Source: Larix kaempferi (taxonomy: Eukaryota; Streptophyta; Pinopsida; Pinales; Pinaceae). Taken from it: a DNA stretch of 64,000 nt. Location of the stretch: NCBI GenBank assembly GCA_027924585.1, contig BSBM01001448.1, positions 2,728,001 to 2,792,000 on the forward strand, in the 5' to 3' direction. A model generated the notes under the pieces. The model did not search any database. It saw only the letters and a program-made list of their open reading frames with translations, and was not told where the DNA came from. The number at the start of each line of letters is the position of its first letter. The first letter of the stretch is position 1. Positions 32,750 to 46,063 of this stretch are shown in pieces. The position numbers and the translations under genes were made by a program.

Positions 32750-33773
32750 CGAATGTTCTTTTAATACTTTGTTTATTTTCTAACCATTTGACTATTTAAT
32801 ATTTCTATCTTCCGTTATAGTACTACGATAAGTTTTCCAAAGATATCTAAACACAAATACAGAATATCAACTATGTTTCTCCACTCTGTTTAGTAGAAAA
32901 TTGATATCTATTTCTATTCCTTTTCCTGTAACATTCTATCATAACAGAGATACGAATTTCCTATGTAATCGAAGGGATAATATGGTAACTGTAAATTGAA
33001 ATTAACTATACTATTTATGTTTAGTTGATTTACAAATTAAACTATAACTATTGTACATAATATAATAATGTCTTTCATTGAATACAACTAAATTGTAAGT
33101 AAATAAAAATAAGTAATAACAACAGGAACATAATAACTTTGAAGATGGACCAAATCCAAAGAAGACTGCTCCTCCCAACCGTCTCTTGAAACAACCAAGT
33201 TTACTTGCTTCGGGATTCCTGAGCCTGTCCACTAAACCACCAGGATGAAGACTTAGTGTAGAAGCTTGTTCGATTCTCTTTGTTAGACTCAGTAGTCAAA
33301 CTTCCTAGCAATATTACTTTAGCTTTCCCCTCATCGAATACCGTCTTGTGTGCCTAAATTTTCAGTGTGCAGCAATCCACAAGGTTCTAATAGAGCCTCC
33401 TTCCCATTCGATGGATAGATATATGCCTAGGTCTTTGGGTCAACAATAAATGAGCCACCTGCTCAGTTCCCCCTTTTCTTGGGAACATGACCACAATTTA
33501 GGGAAGATGCCTCATGCATCAGATAGAAAGTAAATTTGTTGCTGCCATTTGTAATTTTTTCCTTCTACACCTTTCATTCCTCCTTGTGGGTTAGTGAACA
33601 CTCTTCAACAGTCCTCTTTGGATAGGTGTCTCTTCTTTTATTTATTAATTATAATAAAATATTCAATTACAGTCATCTTTGAACATCCTTGGTCAACAAC
33701 ATAAAACTTTACAATAAACTTTAAAAAAAAAAAAAATCCACAACATAAAATGTTAGGTTCTAGGTGTATTACA
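30849..33773 (-). repeat. chromovirus-family LTR, probably solo
   Basis: Read on the minus strand it starts TGTAATACACCTAGAACC at 33773 and ends GAGTTGTTACA at 30849. The first ~640 bases align with the starts of the LTRs at 15416 and 63740 (shared phrases: GTTGAAGAGTGTTCACTAAC, GGTTGGGAGGA). The end aligns with the other LTR tails around the GGGGCC/ACTTAGCTT phrase near 31190. Flanking bases (GAAGA left, ATGAT right) do not match, so a clean target duplication is absent. No pol is adjacent. Confidence 0.75.
32697..32742. repeat. (TA)n microsatellite
   Basis: About 23 uninterrupted TA units inside the minus-strand chromovirus-family LTR. Confidence 0.97.
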
Positions 33774-34741
33774 ATGATGTATCTAAGTGAGGAAGAAGTG
33801 GATAAAGGATCTAAACCATGCCAAGGAGGGAATGTGAGATGGTATTCGAAGGGGGACCTCATCCCATGAAAATATCCTTGAGATCCAAGATCCAAAGAAC
33901 AAGGGATAATCCTAAAGATGGATTTTCGCTCCCCCAAAACAACATTCAAAGCCAAAAAGGGGATATTTTTGCTCCCCCATAGGCATGAAGAGAGAGAAAT
34001 TTCACTCCTAGGACAACTAGCAAGGCACACAAATCTCTCTATGAGGTCAATTTGGGGGTTGTTTGGATTAGGTTTCGAGCTCCACATGTCATCGAAGTTC
34101 CAATGTTGACCAAGGGATGGAAGGATCACATTATGAAGGGTCCTAACACCTCAAGTAGGAAACTAAGATCATGTTTTCATGGTGATAAACATGAACGACC
34201 ACATAAGACACATGGTGTGACAATTTGATGTGTAACACCCCCAGTGATATGTAAAATGTCATGGATATTCCATTGGAATAGTTTGTCACAACCGATCTTA
34301 CAACTTAATTCATTGTGTTAGCTTAATTCAACAAAATGATAGATAAATTGGAATTGAAAGGAAACTAAATCTGCCATGCATATATCGATACGTGGTCAGG
34401 ACAAAATTCTCTAGGTTCCTCCCGATTACCACTTCTCACCCCTAATATTGAACTCCAACCACCACTAGCTTCTACCACGTATCAACTCCCGACTGGATAT
34501 TAGACAAAACTCATCGAGGCTTCGCCACAGCATTCAGGTACTTGACACCCCCAATATACTACAATAACCTTGTTCAGCTACTGCCACATGTCATATTTCG
34601 ATACACTATCGAGCTTAGTCCATCTAGGTTTTTGAGCTCCTCGACACTTAGCCAAAAATTCCTTCTTCCTCGACATTTATTTTGGTTCTTTCCTGCAAAT
34701 GTTGGTTTCTAACCCATATGGCTCCAGTGTTGCAACCTAGA
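33774..34741. other. unassigned, possible leader of a minus-strand LTR element
   Basis: No gene. The part 34231-34741 would be untranslated leader if the PBS-like site at 34742-34753 is real. At 34231 the plus strand reads TGTAACACCCCCAG, itself a typical LTR terminus, so another LTR boundary may lie here. Confidence 0.4.
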
Positions 34742-34753
34742 GCTTTGATACCA
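34742..34753 (-). other. PBS-like site, initiator-Met tRNA type
   Basis: On the minus strand TGGTATCAAAGC, one change from the iMet site, follows an LTR-like end GGATGTTATA with a short gap. Confidence 0.55.
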
Positions 34754-34756
34754 CTC

Positions 34757-36297
34757 TATAACATCCATGGCCATTGTACAAACCACAAAGAAGGGGATAT
34801 GAACTATTTGGGGTTCTTAATTAAGCGTAAAGTCCATACATGAATTATATTGAGAATAATGGTGTGCATATGCATAATAATAAACACAATAGAAACAAAA
34901 ATCTTTCTACACACATTGATACATGCAATTTACTAGCATAATATAAAGGAACATTCATAACTCATTGTTCATTAAACATCAACATTATATTTTCAAACAA
35001 AGGGAAATACTTATCGAGAATAAGGATCCAAGAAGCTAGATGTGTAAGTGTGATTTTCTTCCCAATTATAGGTACTCTGTCCAACTATTTCTATTGAGAG
35101 TCCACCCCCACGCCAGACTATGATTCCACTAGGGAAATGGAAAACATCTACAAGCCTATATCTCTCAAACCATAACCCTTTATGATCTCAATGCTCAACC
35201 CAATGCTCACACAGAATGCTATCGTAGCCTCAAATAGTTAGAGTACCTTTGGTTCCACAATACTTCCCCGCACAACAATTTTTAGGCATAGGCTTCCCCT
35301 TTACCAATCCAAGCCCCTTAAGTGATCCATCAAGTGCCAAGTGATTCTAGTGTGTGCATAGAAAGAGTCCAACCAGTTTCCTCATGTTGGGGATCTACCA
35401 GTAGCTTTCATTCATGGATTCTTGGGCATTTACAAGTAACATAACTCACGGGATCAGTCTCAAGATTCAAGGCCCACTTACAACCAACTCTCTCACTTAC
35501 AGTTCAGTTTCAGGACAAGTTTGTGACCATGCAGTGTCTAGAGACCGAAATGGTTTATGAATTCGCTTGAACATAGGTCTTTGCAAAGGTGAGCCTCGGT
35601 GACAACGAAGGGAAGTGTGTGCATCGAAAATGAATCACGAGGAAAAATTCTAAGTGTAAACGAGTTGAGGGTCTATCCTAGAGTAAGTCTGCAAAAGGGT
35701 GCGAGTCTGTGAGGGTCTGAGTATAACAAGGGTGAGACTTCCTATGTGCAATTCATCGAAGAGTCTATGTCAACTAATGTTTGTGTAGATTGGGTTTATG
35801 AGAGTGCAAGCCCCAAGGTAGGATATCAGTTATGACTCACAAGGTAGGATAGAGGGGAAAGTGAATCGCCTCCCTAACATGGCTTCAGATCGTTGTGAAA
35901 AAATACTACTGCAACTCTGCCACAAAAGCACCTGCATCCCCATGCTCATTAACTACACAAAGGGGTCTTCTCCCACCCAGTGACCTTTCACAATGATTAA
36001 AATCATTGGGTGAGAGCAAGAAAAGGAAAAAGGAAGTAATTGGATTGGATCTATGGCTGACACTTGGTAATTAAGGATTCAATCCCCCATAGAGCCCCTT
36101 TCTCTTCCCCTCTAGTGGAATCATAACCCCTTTGGTGCATCTTACACAACTATCTTGGTCCATTCATAATATTTATTAACATTATATTTACATAGCATTC
36201 TGATTAGCTTGATACGTCAATCACATAGTTCAACATAAGGCAACATTTACATAATGGATTTAATATATATACCAAAGGTCAAACTAGGCGTATTACA
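34757..36297 (-). repeat. minus-strand LTR, about 1.5 kb
   Basis: On the minus strand it runs from TGTAATACGCCTAG at 36297 to GGATGTTATA at 34757, adjacent to the PBS-like site. No gag or pol follows on the left, so the element is truncated or non-autonomous. Alternatively one longer solo LTR runs from TGTAAC (34231) to ATTACA (36297) and the PBS match is chance. Confidence 0.5.
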
Positions 36298-37133
36298 ACA
36301 CATTATTGTCTCAAGTTGTATGAACATATACATAATCTGGGCAATACATATTAAAATGTAAAGCTTACTTAAATGTGTCTACAAATGGTTCTCCTCACAT
36401 AATTCGCTCCTCTCCTCCTCATGAGACATTTAGCTCCTAAATGAATGGATAAATTGTTAGATATTTTTTGATAGATAAATCTATTAATAGATAGATACCT
36501 AATGGAGTCTACATGTATTTATTTATTGTTTATTTGGAACTGACATGTAATGACAATATACAATGGTATTAGGAATTATAATGCTTAATATCATTCTAGT
36601 GATATTTTCACCTTTTATGTTGTCATAGTTGTTTCTAATTATTTTAATAATTCACATTAAAATAATTTTCTAAAATATGATATTTATATTTTTTTCTTAC
36701 TCATTAAAATTATTGAGATTGCACAAACAATAAGAGATTTTATTGTAATTTGAATAAAAATGATATATAATCTAAAAATCATTTACAATCCATTACAACA
36801 TTTACACTTTATATATATATGAAATCATTATATATATATAGATAAATAAATATATAATTCAAGGAAATCATTTGTTCATTTATTCTAACATTACAAATAC
36901 TCAAATTATACACGTTTTGATATGCCCTTAAATTTAAGCAATTTCTTTTTATATTGAAATTTTAAAATAATATAGTGATATAATATTAAATTAAAATAAT
37001 TTTATAAAAGATAACCATAAAAAACACAACGAAAAATGGCAAATCGTTTAAAAAGTTTATGACAGGAGAATAAATATCTCATAAAACCAATTTAAGAAAA
37101 AAAAATTTCGAACTAGGTTGAAGTTTTAGTGTT

Positions 37134-37249
37134 GTTGGATGATAAAATGATCTGCCTATAATTAGGATGCTTCTACCAGGTTTGTATTAGTGTTGGATGA
37201 CAAAATATCTGCCCATAAGTAAAATGCTTTCACCAAATTTGTATTTTAC
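37134..37249. repeat. 58-bp direct tandem repeat, two units
   Basis: GTTGGATGA(T/C)AAAAT starts units at 37134 and 37192; both contain ATCTGCC and end TTTGTATT. Diverged copies. Confidence 0.8.
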
Positions 37250-37873
37250 AAGACTCAATAAAGCGTAAATACCCCTTAAAGAAGTAAAATTATTCCATTA
37301 ATAACTTCCATCCTCAACCCCTACCCCTACCATGAGATTTGAAAAAAAAACAATCCAAAATATCTAAAAGAAAAATATAATCAGATACCCGAATATATGC
37401 TGATTTCCTTATTTAGTGTTCCAAAAATTAAACTTCATTTTCATGAACCACTTTATCTCCAATGTGTATACATATCCCATATGTCTGTTACTTGCAAAGG
37501 AAGAAAACCAAGTGGAAAATGACGGTGGGTTGAAAGTATAGGCCAGGACGAGGTGGAAAGCATGAAGTACTTTATATATACACACACTTTTGTCGTAACC
37601 AGCATTACCAGATTCGGTTGTGGGAAAGTGCTCAGAAAGTGACCCCGGCTATGAGACGTTAGAAGTCTATTTTTTTTTGCAGACTGTCCTCATATTCAGT
37701 GGAAGTAAACAGTCACTGAATTTAGTTGTTATATTTATGTGTCATCCAGTAAGAGTGGAAGCCATCTATCTATTAAAAGAAGCAGTGCTCCCCACCCATA
37801 GGTATCTATAAACACAACACACACACTTTGTCGGAGTTGTTAACGCACATCAGGTTCCTCAGCTTCGCCTCAC

Positions 37874-38035
37874 ATGGCAGTCGCCTACCTAACTCTCCAC
37901 TCTGCCATGGTCGCGAGGGCCAGGGCCGACCGATATAGGTCATTTTCTGCTATGCACTCACTACCTAACAATGTGCATGGGAGGAAAATAAGGACACCTT
38001 ATCTGAAGCATTTAAAGACCAAGGGCCTTAACTAG
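37874..38035 (+). CDS. short ORF, 53 aa, unrecognised
   Basis: ATG at 37874 in a good plant context (ATGGC), stop TAG at 38033. The N-terminus MAVAYLTLHSAMVARARADR is rich in Ala, Arg and Ser and lacks acids early, as in organelle transit peptides. A TATA-like CTATAAACA lies about 65 bases upstream (37805-37813). It could be the first exon of a decayed gene or chance. I recognise no family. Confidence 0.2.
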   Translation: MAVAYLTLHSAMVARARADRYRSFSAMHSLPNNVHGRKIRTPYLKHLKTKGLN

Positions 38036-39540
38036 AGTAGTGGGAGGAAAAAAAGGGCCTTACATGCCATAAATGGATATTTAAAGGATCACTCACTATG
38101 AACATGACCTAAAACCACAACAAATTCCCTTTAGAGGCTATCTTTGGCATCCAAGTTGAATCTCGGTACAATTATGAAATCTAGTGCACTATGGATGTGT
38201 GTCTTAAGGCATTAGTCACGGTTAAGGGAGGAAAATAAGGCCCTTGGGTCATTGATGAAGCCTTCAAGGATCAAGGTCCATCAATAATTCCATAAACTAC
38301 ATAACAATGTGTCATCTATATGAAATCATTATACTCAAGATATGGGTACCCTTATGATGTTTTGGACCTTCTATAGTTAGGGTTTAGACCTTCTATAATG
38401 TTCTTGAAAGACCATAGTGACTAGCTCTACATGTGTGAGAAACAAGAGCTGATGTGGAATCCACTCAGTACCATGGTGGTCATTTAAATAGGTAAACTCG
38501 TGGGAGGCATAACTTTGTCACGATTCTTGGATCATTGGAAATGTCTTAGAGTGTAGAATTGTGTCAAGGGTATTACAAAAATAATGGACTTTTGACCCAA
38601 AAAACATCATTTAGACCCTCAAATAGGTCTCAAAAAGTTTTGAATCCCTAATCTGTAAAATAGGATAACAAATTATATATTAATCTATTTCAAATCACAT
38701 TAATTATTTAAAATTGTAGAAACACTACGTATTTAATATTGTTTGTTAATATGACATGCATGATGATATACTTTGTGGTTTTAACTCTCATCTTAGAATA
38801 AAGCATTACATGGAAAAGTATTTAAGTTTCATCAAAATTTTTACCTCCAAATCCATAAACAACAATCACCTCTATTTCATGACAACATACCCATGAAAAA
38901 CCATGCTACCATCCTAACACACATATTAGTCATTATCACACTCTGACATGATGAAATATTTTCCAAATCCTTCCCAATTTTGACACATTACCATTTGAAG
39001 CATGTAGAAAATTAACTCATTTAAATATTCTATGAAACTCTAAAAATAATTCAAAAATATTCTATGAAACAAGATTTCAAAAATAATTTTTTTTTATAAT
39101 CATAATCAATACACTTATCATAATGACAAAATAATTTGGATAACTTTCATTTCAAATTTCACCTAATTCAAACATAGATATAAATATCTGTCACTTGCAA
39201 CTAAAATCTTACAATCCCAAAGCTATCGGGTCTTTCTAATGCTTAACGTCTCTTTTGCAAGTACCACAAACTATTTATCCACCACCTTTTTAAATTACTT
39301 ATCCACCACTTTTATGGTTTCCCCTCTTTTTCGGCACGATTTCTGTATAATTTGAAAAAGAATTTTTAAAATTATCGGAAATCAGAGTTAAAATTGCTTA
39401 ATCTTAGTGTCCTAATGTGGAGTTTATTAAAACCGTTAAATTTATTTTTAAAATTAAAAACACAACTTTAACAAAAGAAAAGAAAAAAAATAGATTTAAG
39501 AAAAAATCACTAAATTCCTATTAAACACTCGAAAAGAAAA

Positions 39541-39658
39541 GTGAAATCTTCGAATGTTAAAACTTTTTCCCAAAAGAACTTGCTGAAAAGGTGAAATCTT
39601 CACGCGTTTAAACTTCATGTAAAAGTGAAATCTTCGCACGTTTAAACTTCTGGTAAAA
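39541..39658. repeat. short tandem repeat, three units
   Basis: GTGAAATCTTC starts units at 39541, 39591 and 39625. The last two are 34 bp and nearly identical (…GTTTAAACTTC…TAAAA); the first is longer and diverged. Confidence 0.85.
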
Positions 39659-42399
39659 GTAATACATATGGAGTAGTTTTTTATCGGGTACCACCCAAAT
39701 AGAGATTGTGGACCACCACCGTTCAAATTTGAATCCTTCTCAGCCCTTCCAAAGGGTTCTAGCTCTTTCTAGAAGTGTAAAGTTAAAATTGTCTTTAAAA
39801 AAAATTTAAATTCTGAATTTTACTTTTCCAATAGGAAGGACATAATTTATATCAACGTTTTAAAAGAAGGGCAACATTTGAAATTACCCATCCATATAAA
39901 TTTCAATTTCTATGTCGAAATTCCTATATTATAAAATTCGACTTCGACTATCATTCAAAATATTGGAAATATCATAAATTATAATCATTCACTCACTCAT
40001 GTCATGCACTCACTGCTTAGCTTTGCAAGGTGACGAGTGATGACTCGTGACTACGAGGTACTAGCTAGTGGGATTTGACTTTGAATCCCGAGTCACTTCG
40101 GGCTGAGATCTAAGGTGTGACAATGTGTCAATGGCTATGCTGTAACAATAGATAACCACTTCAAGGCCGAGACATTGTGCCTACTACCTACGTGAACCTG
40201 GCTACCAATGTCCACTTGTTTTTCCTCAAAATGAAATTCAAATTGTCGCTTTGATGAGTCCTCTTCTACAAGACTTCATTTATTGCATGAATGTCACAGA
40301 CTCATGACAACTCTAAACAACACTCAATGGCATGCAACTACAAATAATGGCATGCAACTAGAACCACAAACCAAGCAGAGGTTGATTTATGCATTGATAT
40401 AGAGAGGTGGAACTAGGCACACGATATGGAGAAACAATGAGTTAGAAAAAACATTTGGACCAAAGTACCGCAATGGTTATTAATAAAATTTACAAAAACA
40501 ATTTTTGGCTCAGGAATTGTCTTCAATTTGATGGGTGGCATGATCACGATCATGTAATATCCCTCCGTCCTTCCAAACATATATGGTTTCTCACCACGTT
40601 TCTCTTCGACACTCGCCACCAAAATACATATAAAAATAACATGTCTTTACATCCTCTTCCATTTAAATCCTCATCGCATAGTCATAAATAAGGATTGTTG
40701 TGCATGTACATACTCACCTTATAATATCAATTGGGTCAAGGCGCAGAGACAACCATAAATTATCAAAAGTGTCAAGACGCAAAGAGTAAGAGAAAACTAT
40801 AAGTAAGTCTTATATTAAATTTACCATATAAGTCTTTAATTGACACTATCATCTGAGATTTGACACGTTGGATTGTTGTGATCTTCTTATCACTCCTTAC
40901 CAATGTGATTGTAAGGCTTCTTTGATGGTGAAGTCCATAATTTTAAGTCTTCTTCCTCATTCTCATGCCTTTTGGTAAGACAATAAGGAGGGCAGTGGAA
41001 GGCATCAGCATGGAAAACAGTTTCGACATAGAGGTAGATACATTAATTCTTTCATTAAATAACTTAAATTTCATGCCAATGACTATGAATTCACCAAATC
41101 GTGGGTTGGTAAAAAACACATGAAATTTTAGAGCCTCGAGCTCTTAATTACTCATGTATCTAGAATTTTCGCAAATCCAGCCATTAACAAACTTCTTTTG
41201 TTGTTCTAGTTCAATTTAAAAGTTAGATTGTCGAGACTCAAACATGCAGCGAGTCACAAGGCTCCAGTTGACTTAGGCTTGATTCCATTTCCCCTCCATC
41301 CCATACCTGTATGTTGTCGCGACAAGTGTTGAACAACAAAATTTGATGCCCAGGCCCCTATGATGCTAGCGTTGCTAACTTGCTTGGTATGGAGGATTTT
41401 TTTTAATGTTTTTTTGAGCTATGTATTATTTTTTCTTAGGCGCCTAATGTCCATCATTCTGACACCTCTCAAGATTGGGTGATTTCCCTCTCTCCGGTTT
41501 GAATTAAGGTTTTGGTTGGTTTTATATGTATATTTTGGTTGTAGGTTTATTATAGCCTCATTTTGCTTAGTGGCTTCTTTTTGTACATAGTTAACATTGA
41601 GTAATTTTCTCATAGTCCTAGTTTTATTTTAAGACTATATCTAGTTACAACATCTTGCACTATGCTTAAGATCATGCAGATGCCCCAATATGGTTATTGC
41701 ATAGTCTAAGTAGTTTTATGTATAATGAAGTGTGGTCTAACCCATAAAAATACAACAAAATAGTTTTTATTTTAATGAACTGTAAAATTAATGTTACATA
41801 TATGCCAAATTAATGTGTTTAAATTCAGTTTTATTGAAAACATACCATTTTATCATGTAGATATTAAGGAGTTCTTAATTGTTTATGATTGTAAAAATTT
41901 GGATGGGCAATATTTGTTTTTTGCATTTTTGGGGAGAAGCGTTTAGTTAATTTATACTTGTCAATTGAAGTACAATTATTTAAATTACCCTTATCTTTGA
42001 AGGGCTCTAAGAACAAATACCCTTCCAATAAAAATTAATACCCACCCTTTAAATTCGATCACTGACCACCACTTGCTCGTTTGTTGGCATTGAAATGGAC
42101 ATCACGAGGAACTTATGCCATGTTACACATCAAAGAGGAAACTAATTTGAAAGTAAAATATTTATTTTTAATAAATCCAATAATAATGTCTTAAAATTTT
42201 AAGATGACTCAAATTTCTTGTGTGTAGTGATGAATTTTGCCAATGGATCTCGAGGTTAAAAATGGGATTTATCCAATTTTATATATAAATTTTATTAATA
42301 AAAAATTTGACATTAAAAGATATTTGAAAAAAGTCACACTAAGTAAAGAATAATAGAATAGATCTTTCTATAAAATAAGTTGTACAATTCCGAGTTGGT

Positions 42400-42672
42400 G
42401 TGGGATAACTGGCACTCAAATCGCCCTATTTTCCGGCAATTTGTTCCCTAGATCTAGTTATAAAAACCGAATCATAGTTCCACCCCATTTACTGTAGAAC
42501 TATGCCATGGAACTGTGCCCCTAGGGTTTTGGCCCATTTTAAGACGACCCAGATCGTGGAAATTCCAAAAAAATAACCAGAAGAGGTGGAACTGTGCCTC
42601 GCCGAAATTTTTTTTTGTCATTGGTTGCCTGAATACCGAGGCGATTTGAATGCCAGTTATCACACGCCTTTA
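42400..42672. mobile_element. MITE-like element with inverted repeats and 8-bp flanking duplication
   Basis: GATAACTGGCA(C/T)TCAAATCGCC occurs at 42403-42425 and in inverse at 42640-42662; the inverted repeat extends outward to about 29 bases with 3 mismatches. The element is 273 bp, has no ORF, and is flanked on both sides by GAGTTGGT (42392-42399 and 42673-42680). An 8-bp duplication is usual for hAT elements, but the ends do not show the typical hAT CAG start, so the superfamily is open. The right end carries about 4 extra bases beyond the inverted repeat. Confidence 0.75.
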
Positions 42673-42680
42673 GAGTTGGT

Positions 42681-44661
42681 TTATCATTTTAGGTTTTGGA
42701 ATTTTTTTAGGAATCTTATAATGAATTTTTAATGAAAATGTGATTTTGCAATATTCAAATTTTGTTTATTTTATTATATAAATGGATTTAATATCCCAAA
42801 AACCTATATACATATGATTTTACAATTCCAACAACCTATTTTAACAATTCCAACAATTTCCATAAGATATAAAAAAAAAAACTAAACACACTTGTCCAAA
42901 AGTAAAACGTGTAGTGTACCTTTAGAAGTTGGACTAATAAGAGGGAAGGCAGTGATAGAATTTGACAAATGAATTGCCTCTATTGCCTCTATAATGGAAA
43001 AAAATTTCAAAATTTGATTATAATGTTCAATTTTGATGGTTGTCAAGCATTTGAAATTCCAATTTAACAGGAATATGCCCATCATGAGACATTTTACCCA
43101 TCAAAATATGGTTAAAATTTTTAACAAACCGTATCAAAGAACGGATAAACAATTTGCTAGGACATATTTTTTACAGTTAATTATTTTTCCAAATCGTCAT
43201 TGTTTTTTATTAATAAGCTTGTTAAGATATGTGTATGACTATATAAGTTGCCTACATTATGTGGCATGCTATTATATATGTAATAATGGAGATTGAAACT
43301 TTCCCACTTGAGTGAAACTTTCCCATTTGATTGAAGAATAGGTCATTTGATTGAATAATAGGTGGGTGAGGACATATTTTTTATGGTTAATTATTTTTCC
43401 AAACCGTTAAGATATGTGTATGACTATAAAAGTTGCCTAAATTATGTGGCATGTTATTATATATGTAATAATGGAGATTGAAACTTTCCCACTTGAGTGA
43501 AACTTTCCCATTTGATTGAAGAATAGGTGGGTGAATTTTCCTTCAATGGGGATGGATTTTTTTTCATTCCATTTGTTCTTTCTTTATTATATTGTCCTAG
43601 CATTGTCCTAAATGAGGTCATTCCCTTCATTTTATTTCCTGTCCCTAGCCTTTGTGCCCTTCCTTCAGAAGATAAGTCAGTTTCAAAATTTGAAAGTGCA
43701 ACTCCAAGAGAGAGGTGGGTACCATTTTAGAAGAATAAGTTGGTTTTAAACTATGTTAATGAAGGAATTAACCCAACCACCCACAAAGCACCAACGATTT
43801 ATTATCTAGCAAATTTACCAAGCATCGCCTATGGAATTTCAGAGATGCTTGCTTTTTGGTTATGGGCTTCAGAAGCTAGAAGCACCTACTGAATTTACTC
43901 TCCTCTGGATACCACAGACTTGGAGCTACTAATTTTGGTAAGATGGTATTTTCAATTTTTTTTTAAATTTGATAATAATCTAAAAAAAAAAATTAATGAA
44001 ACTATTCTATGTTTTTTCTTAAACATGAAATTGTTTTTGTTATTTTGATATTGAGTTGGGTTAAGACTTGTAACTAGACAAAGGCATGGAAACAAGGTTT
44101 TGTTGTGGGAGGCTCACAATCCCACTTTGCACGCTTCCAATACTTCCAAGTTACAATTTATAGGTCTTGTTGCTAAAAGCTTTTCACTTATCTATTCACA
44201 TTTTTTTTAAATGATTTATTTGATATATGTTAAAACTTGATAACATTTTATTATTCTTGTAGTCTTAGTAATTGTTTGAAACAATTACTTTTACTCATGG
44301 GTAAAAAAGATTTTAAACAAGTTTGAAGTTGAAAGTGGTTTCTTCTTATCCATTTATAGCCAGGGGGAAATGAATGGCCCAAAGAAGAAAGCAGGAACCA
44401 TGAACTCATTGGTACAAATTTTGACCCTCCCCCACAAAAACACATTCAGAATTAAATTGAATCCCATGGTTGTCAATTTGAATGGAAAAAATGTATCACA
44501 TCACTGTCTCTATATTAGCAAAAGGTGTGCCAAAAAAATAGTTTTTACAGTAAGATTTGCATCATGGATAATATAGACAACTCCACTTCCGTGAAAGATT
44601 TGTTGTAGCTTGGTATGTGCAAGTTCACGTGCAATAATAGTTGATGAATCCAAAATAGTCC
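42681..44661. other. AT-rich intergenic DNA with local duplication
   Basis: No gene. 42950-43110 resembles 61315-61480 (see findings) and 43159-43530 is a local duplication. Confidence 0.45.
43159..43530. repeat. tandem duplication of about 165-185 bp
   Basis: Copy 1 (43159-43343) and copy 2 (43369-43530) share GGACATATTTTTTA, then AAGATATGTGTATGACTATA, and a long near-identical stretch from TTATATATGTAATAATGG to GATTGAAGAATAGGT. Copy 2 lacks about 25 bases after the start. Confidence 0.92.
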
Positions 44662-45527
44662 ATACATGTTAGGATATTCTCACCATCATGCAGTCTAACA
44701 TCCCGAAAATTCACAAAAATTTAAAAATTTAAAAATAGCATTAAATGTTATACTTACTAATGCGGAAAACAAATTAAATACTAATCCTTTTAACTAAAAA
44801 AAAATATGAATGACGTCACTTCATACTTCTTAACACAAATTACAATATTAGTTTTGCTTGTGTTAATTATAAATCTATGTGTTGTTTAAACGTTCTTGCG
44901 ATATAACCATCTAAACATAATACTGATGGTTTGCTTTTGAATGATGACGAAGGGGTCCTACACGGTACCCTGAGGTTTACTTAGCTATTTTGGCTAAAGC
45001 ATTTGAACATGTTTCTTTGCGCAGATACGCAGGTAAGAGTATTACGACAATTTCAATGTTACAAGCAAATCTAAATATGTTTTTAGTTAACCGTCAATGC
45101 TTATAGTAGTTCTAAGTACTTTCGTGCATGAGAATTGTTAATGGTATGGATCTCTGTCCTATTTCTGTAAGTATTACCTTGACTATATTTACGAGTCGCA
45201 AAAGTCATAATTAAAAAAAATCTATATTATACTTTTTTGTGAATCGTCAAAGAAGAGATGCTTAGACTATGAATTCTCAATTATGTGCTAGATTACAATT
45301 TATAAGTGCTATTAGAAATCTAGCATCATTCTCCGTTTGTGCAAAGAGTGGTATTTTTGTATACTTATTATGTGAATATTTCAATTTATAAGTTGCTCTA
45401 CACTATAGAAATGTGAGCCATGGATATTTAATCTAAAACTTTTAAACATAACTATATATATTTCAAATTATGGTGTTACGACTTACTATACTATTGTAGC
45501 AAGAGGGTAATATAATGTAGTATTATA

Positions 45528-46063
45528 TGTTGGGAATGTTATATCTCTTCACATGGTGGCTGCATGTACAACACGAACCCTTGCCCAGTAGTGATTCGCC
45601 TGCGTTGGGCGTGTCCGGAGGGGAGGGTTAGAGGGGGGGGTAGTCCGACAGGGCCCACCCCCTTCGTTTCGGACCATTAGGTTCCGAAACGCCACGGAGG
45701 GGGCCGTTAGGTCCCCAGAGTCCGCGCCGAGCACAAAATTTTTTTGGGTTTCCTTTTGCTTTTTTGCGATTTCGACCCATTGTACTCTATCTAATCCTGG
45801 TAAAAGGGATTAGGGTTGTAACCTAATTTCGGGTAAACGAATTAGGGTTTTAGATGTTGCGGAATACCATATATTGTATCGTAAATGGTTGAATAAAGAT
45901 ATAATGAAAAGGAGTAGTGCGGCTCTAAGTTTTGTTGGTTTTTTCCTGGTTAAGGGTTTCCAGGTGAAAATCTCAGTGGTATGTGTGTGCCATTGTGTAT
46001 TCTCTGTTAATGCTTAAGAATCAATATAAGTTTGTACTTCACTGTTAAGGTTTAAAACTTACA
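45528..46063 (+). mobile_element. copia-type solo LTR
   Basis: Starts TGTTGGGAATG and ends ACTTACA, flanked by TTATA on both sides (45523-45527 and 46064-46068). Inside is a G/C-rich block (45600-45730) and then GTTGAATAAAGATATAATG near 45890 as poly(A)-signal region, a layout seen in copia LTRs. The AT-rich duplication could arise by chance. Confidence 0.5.

Larger units (their letters stand above)
36298..42391. other. AT-rich intergenic DNA
   Basis: No gene recognised over about 6 kb. Small direct repeats at 37134-37249 and 39541-39658 and one short ORF at 37874 are listed separately. The GGGAGGAAAATAAGG phrase recurs near 37980, 38040 and 38226. Confidence 0.5.

Noticed and set aside
30844-33778. 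Target duplication around the minus-strand LTR at 30849-33773
   Set aside because: Flanks GAAGA and ATGAT do not match under any one-base shift I tried, so no duplication is claimed.
33638-34129. 163-codon minus-strand open frame
   Set aside because: It starts in unassigned DNA and runs into the LTR start at 33773, has no recognisable domain and a Phe/Leu/Ser-rich composition typical of chance frames.
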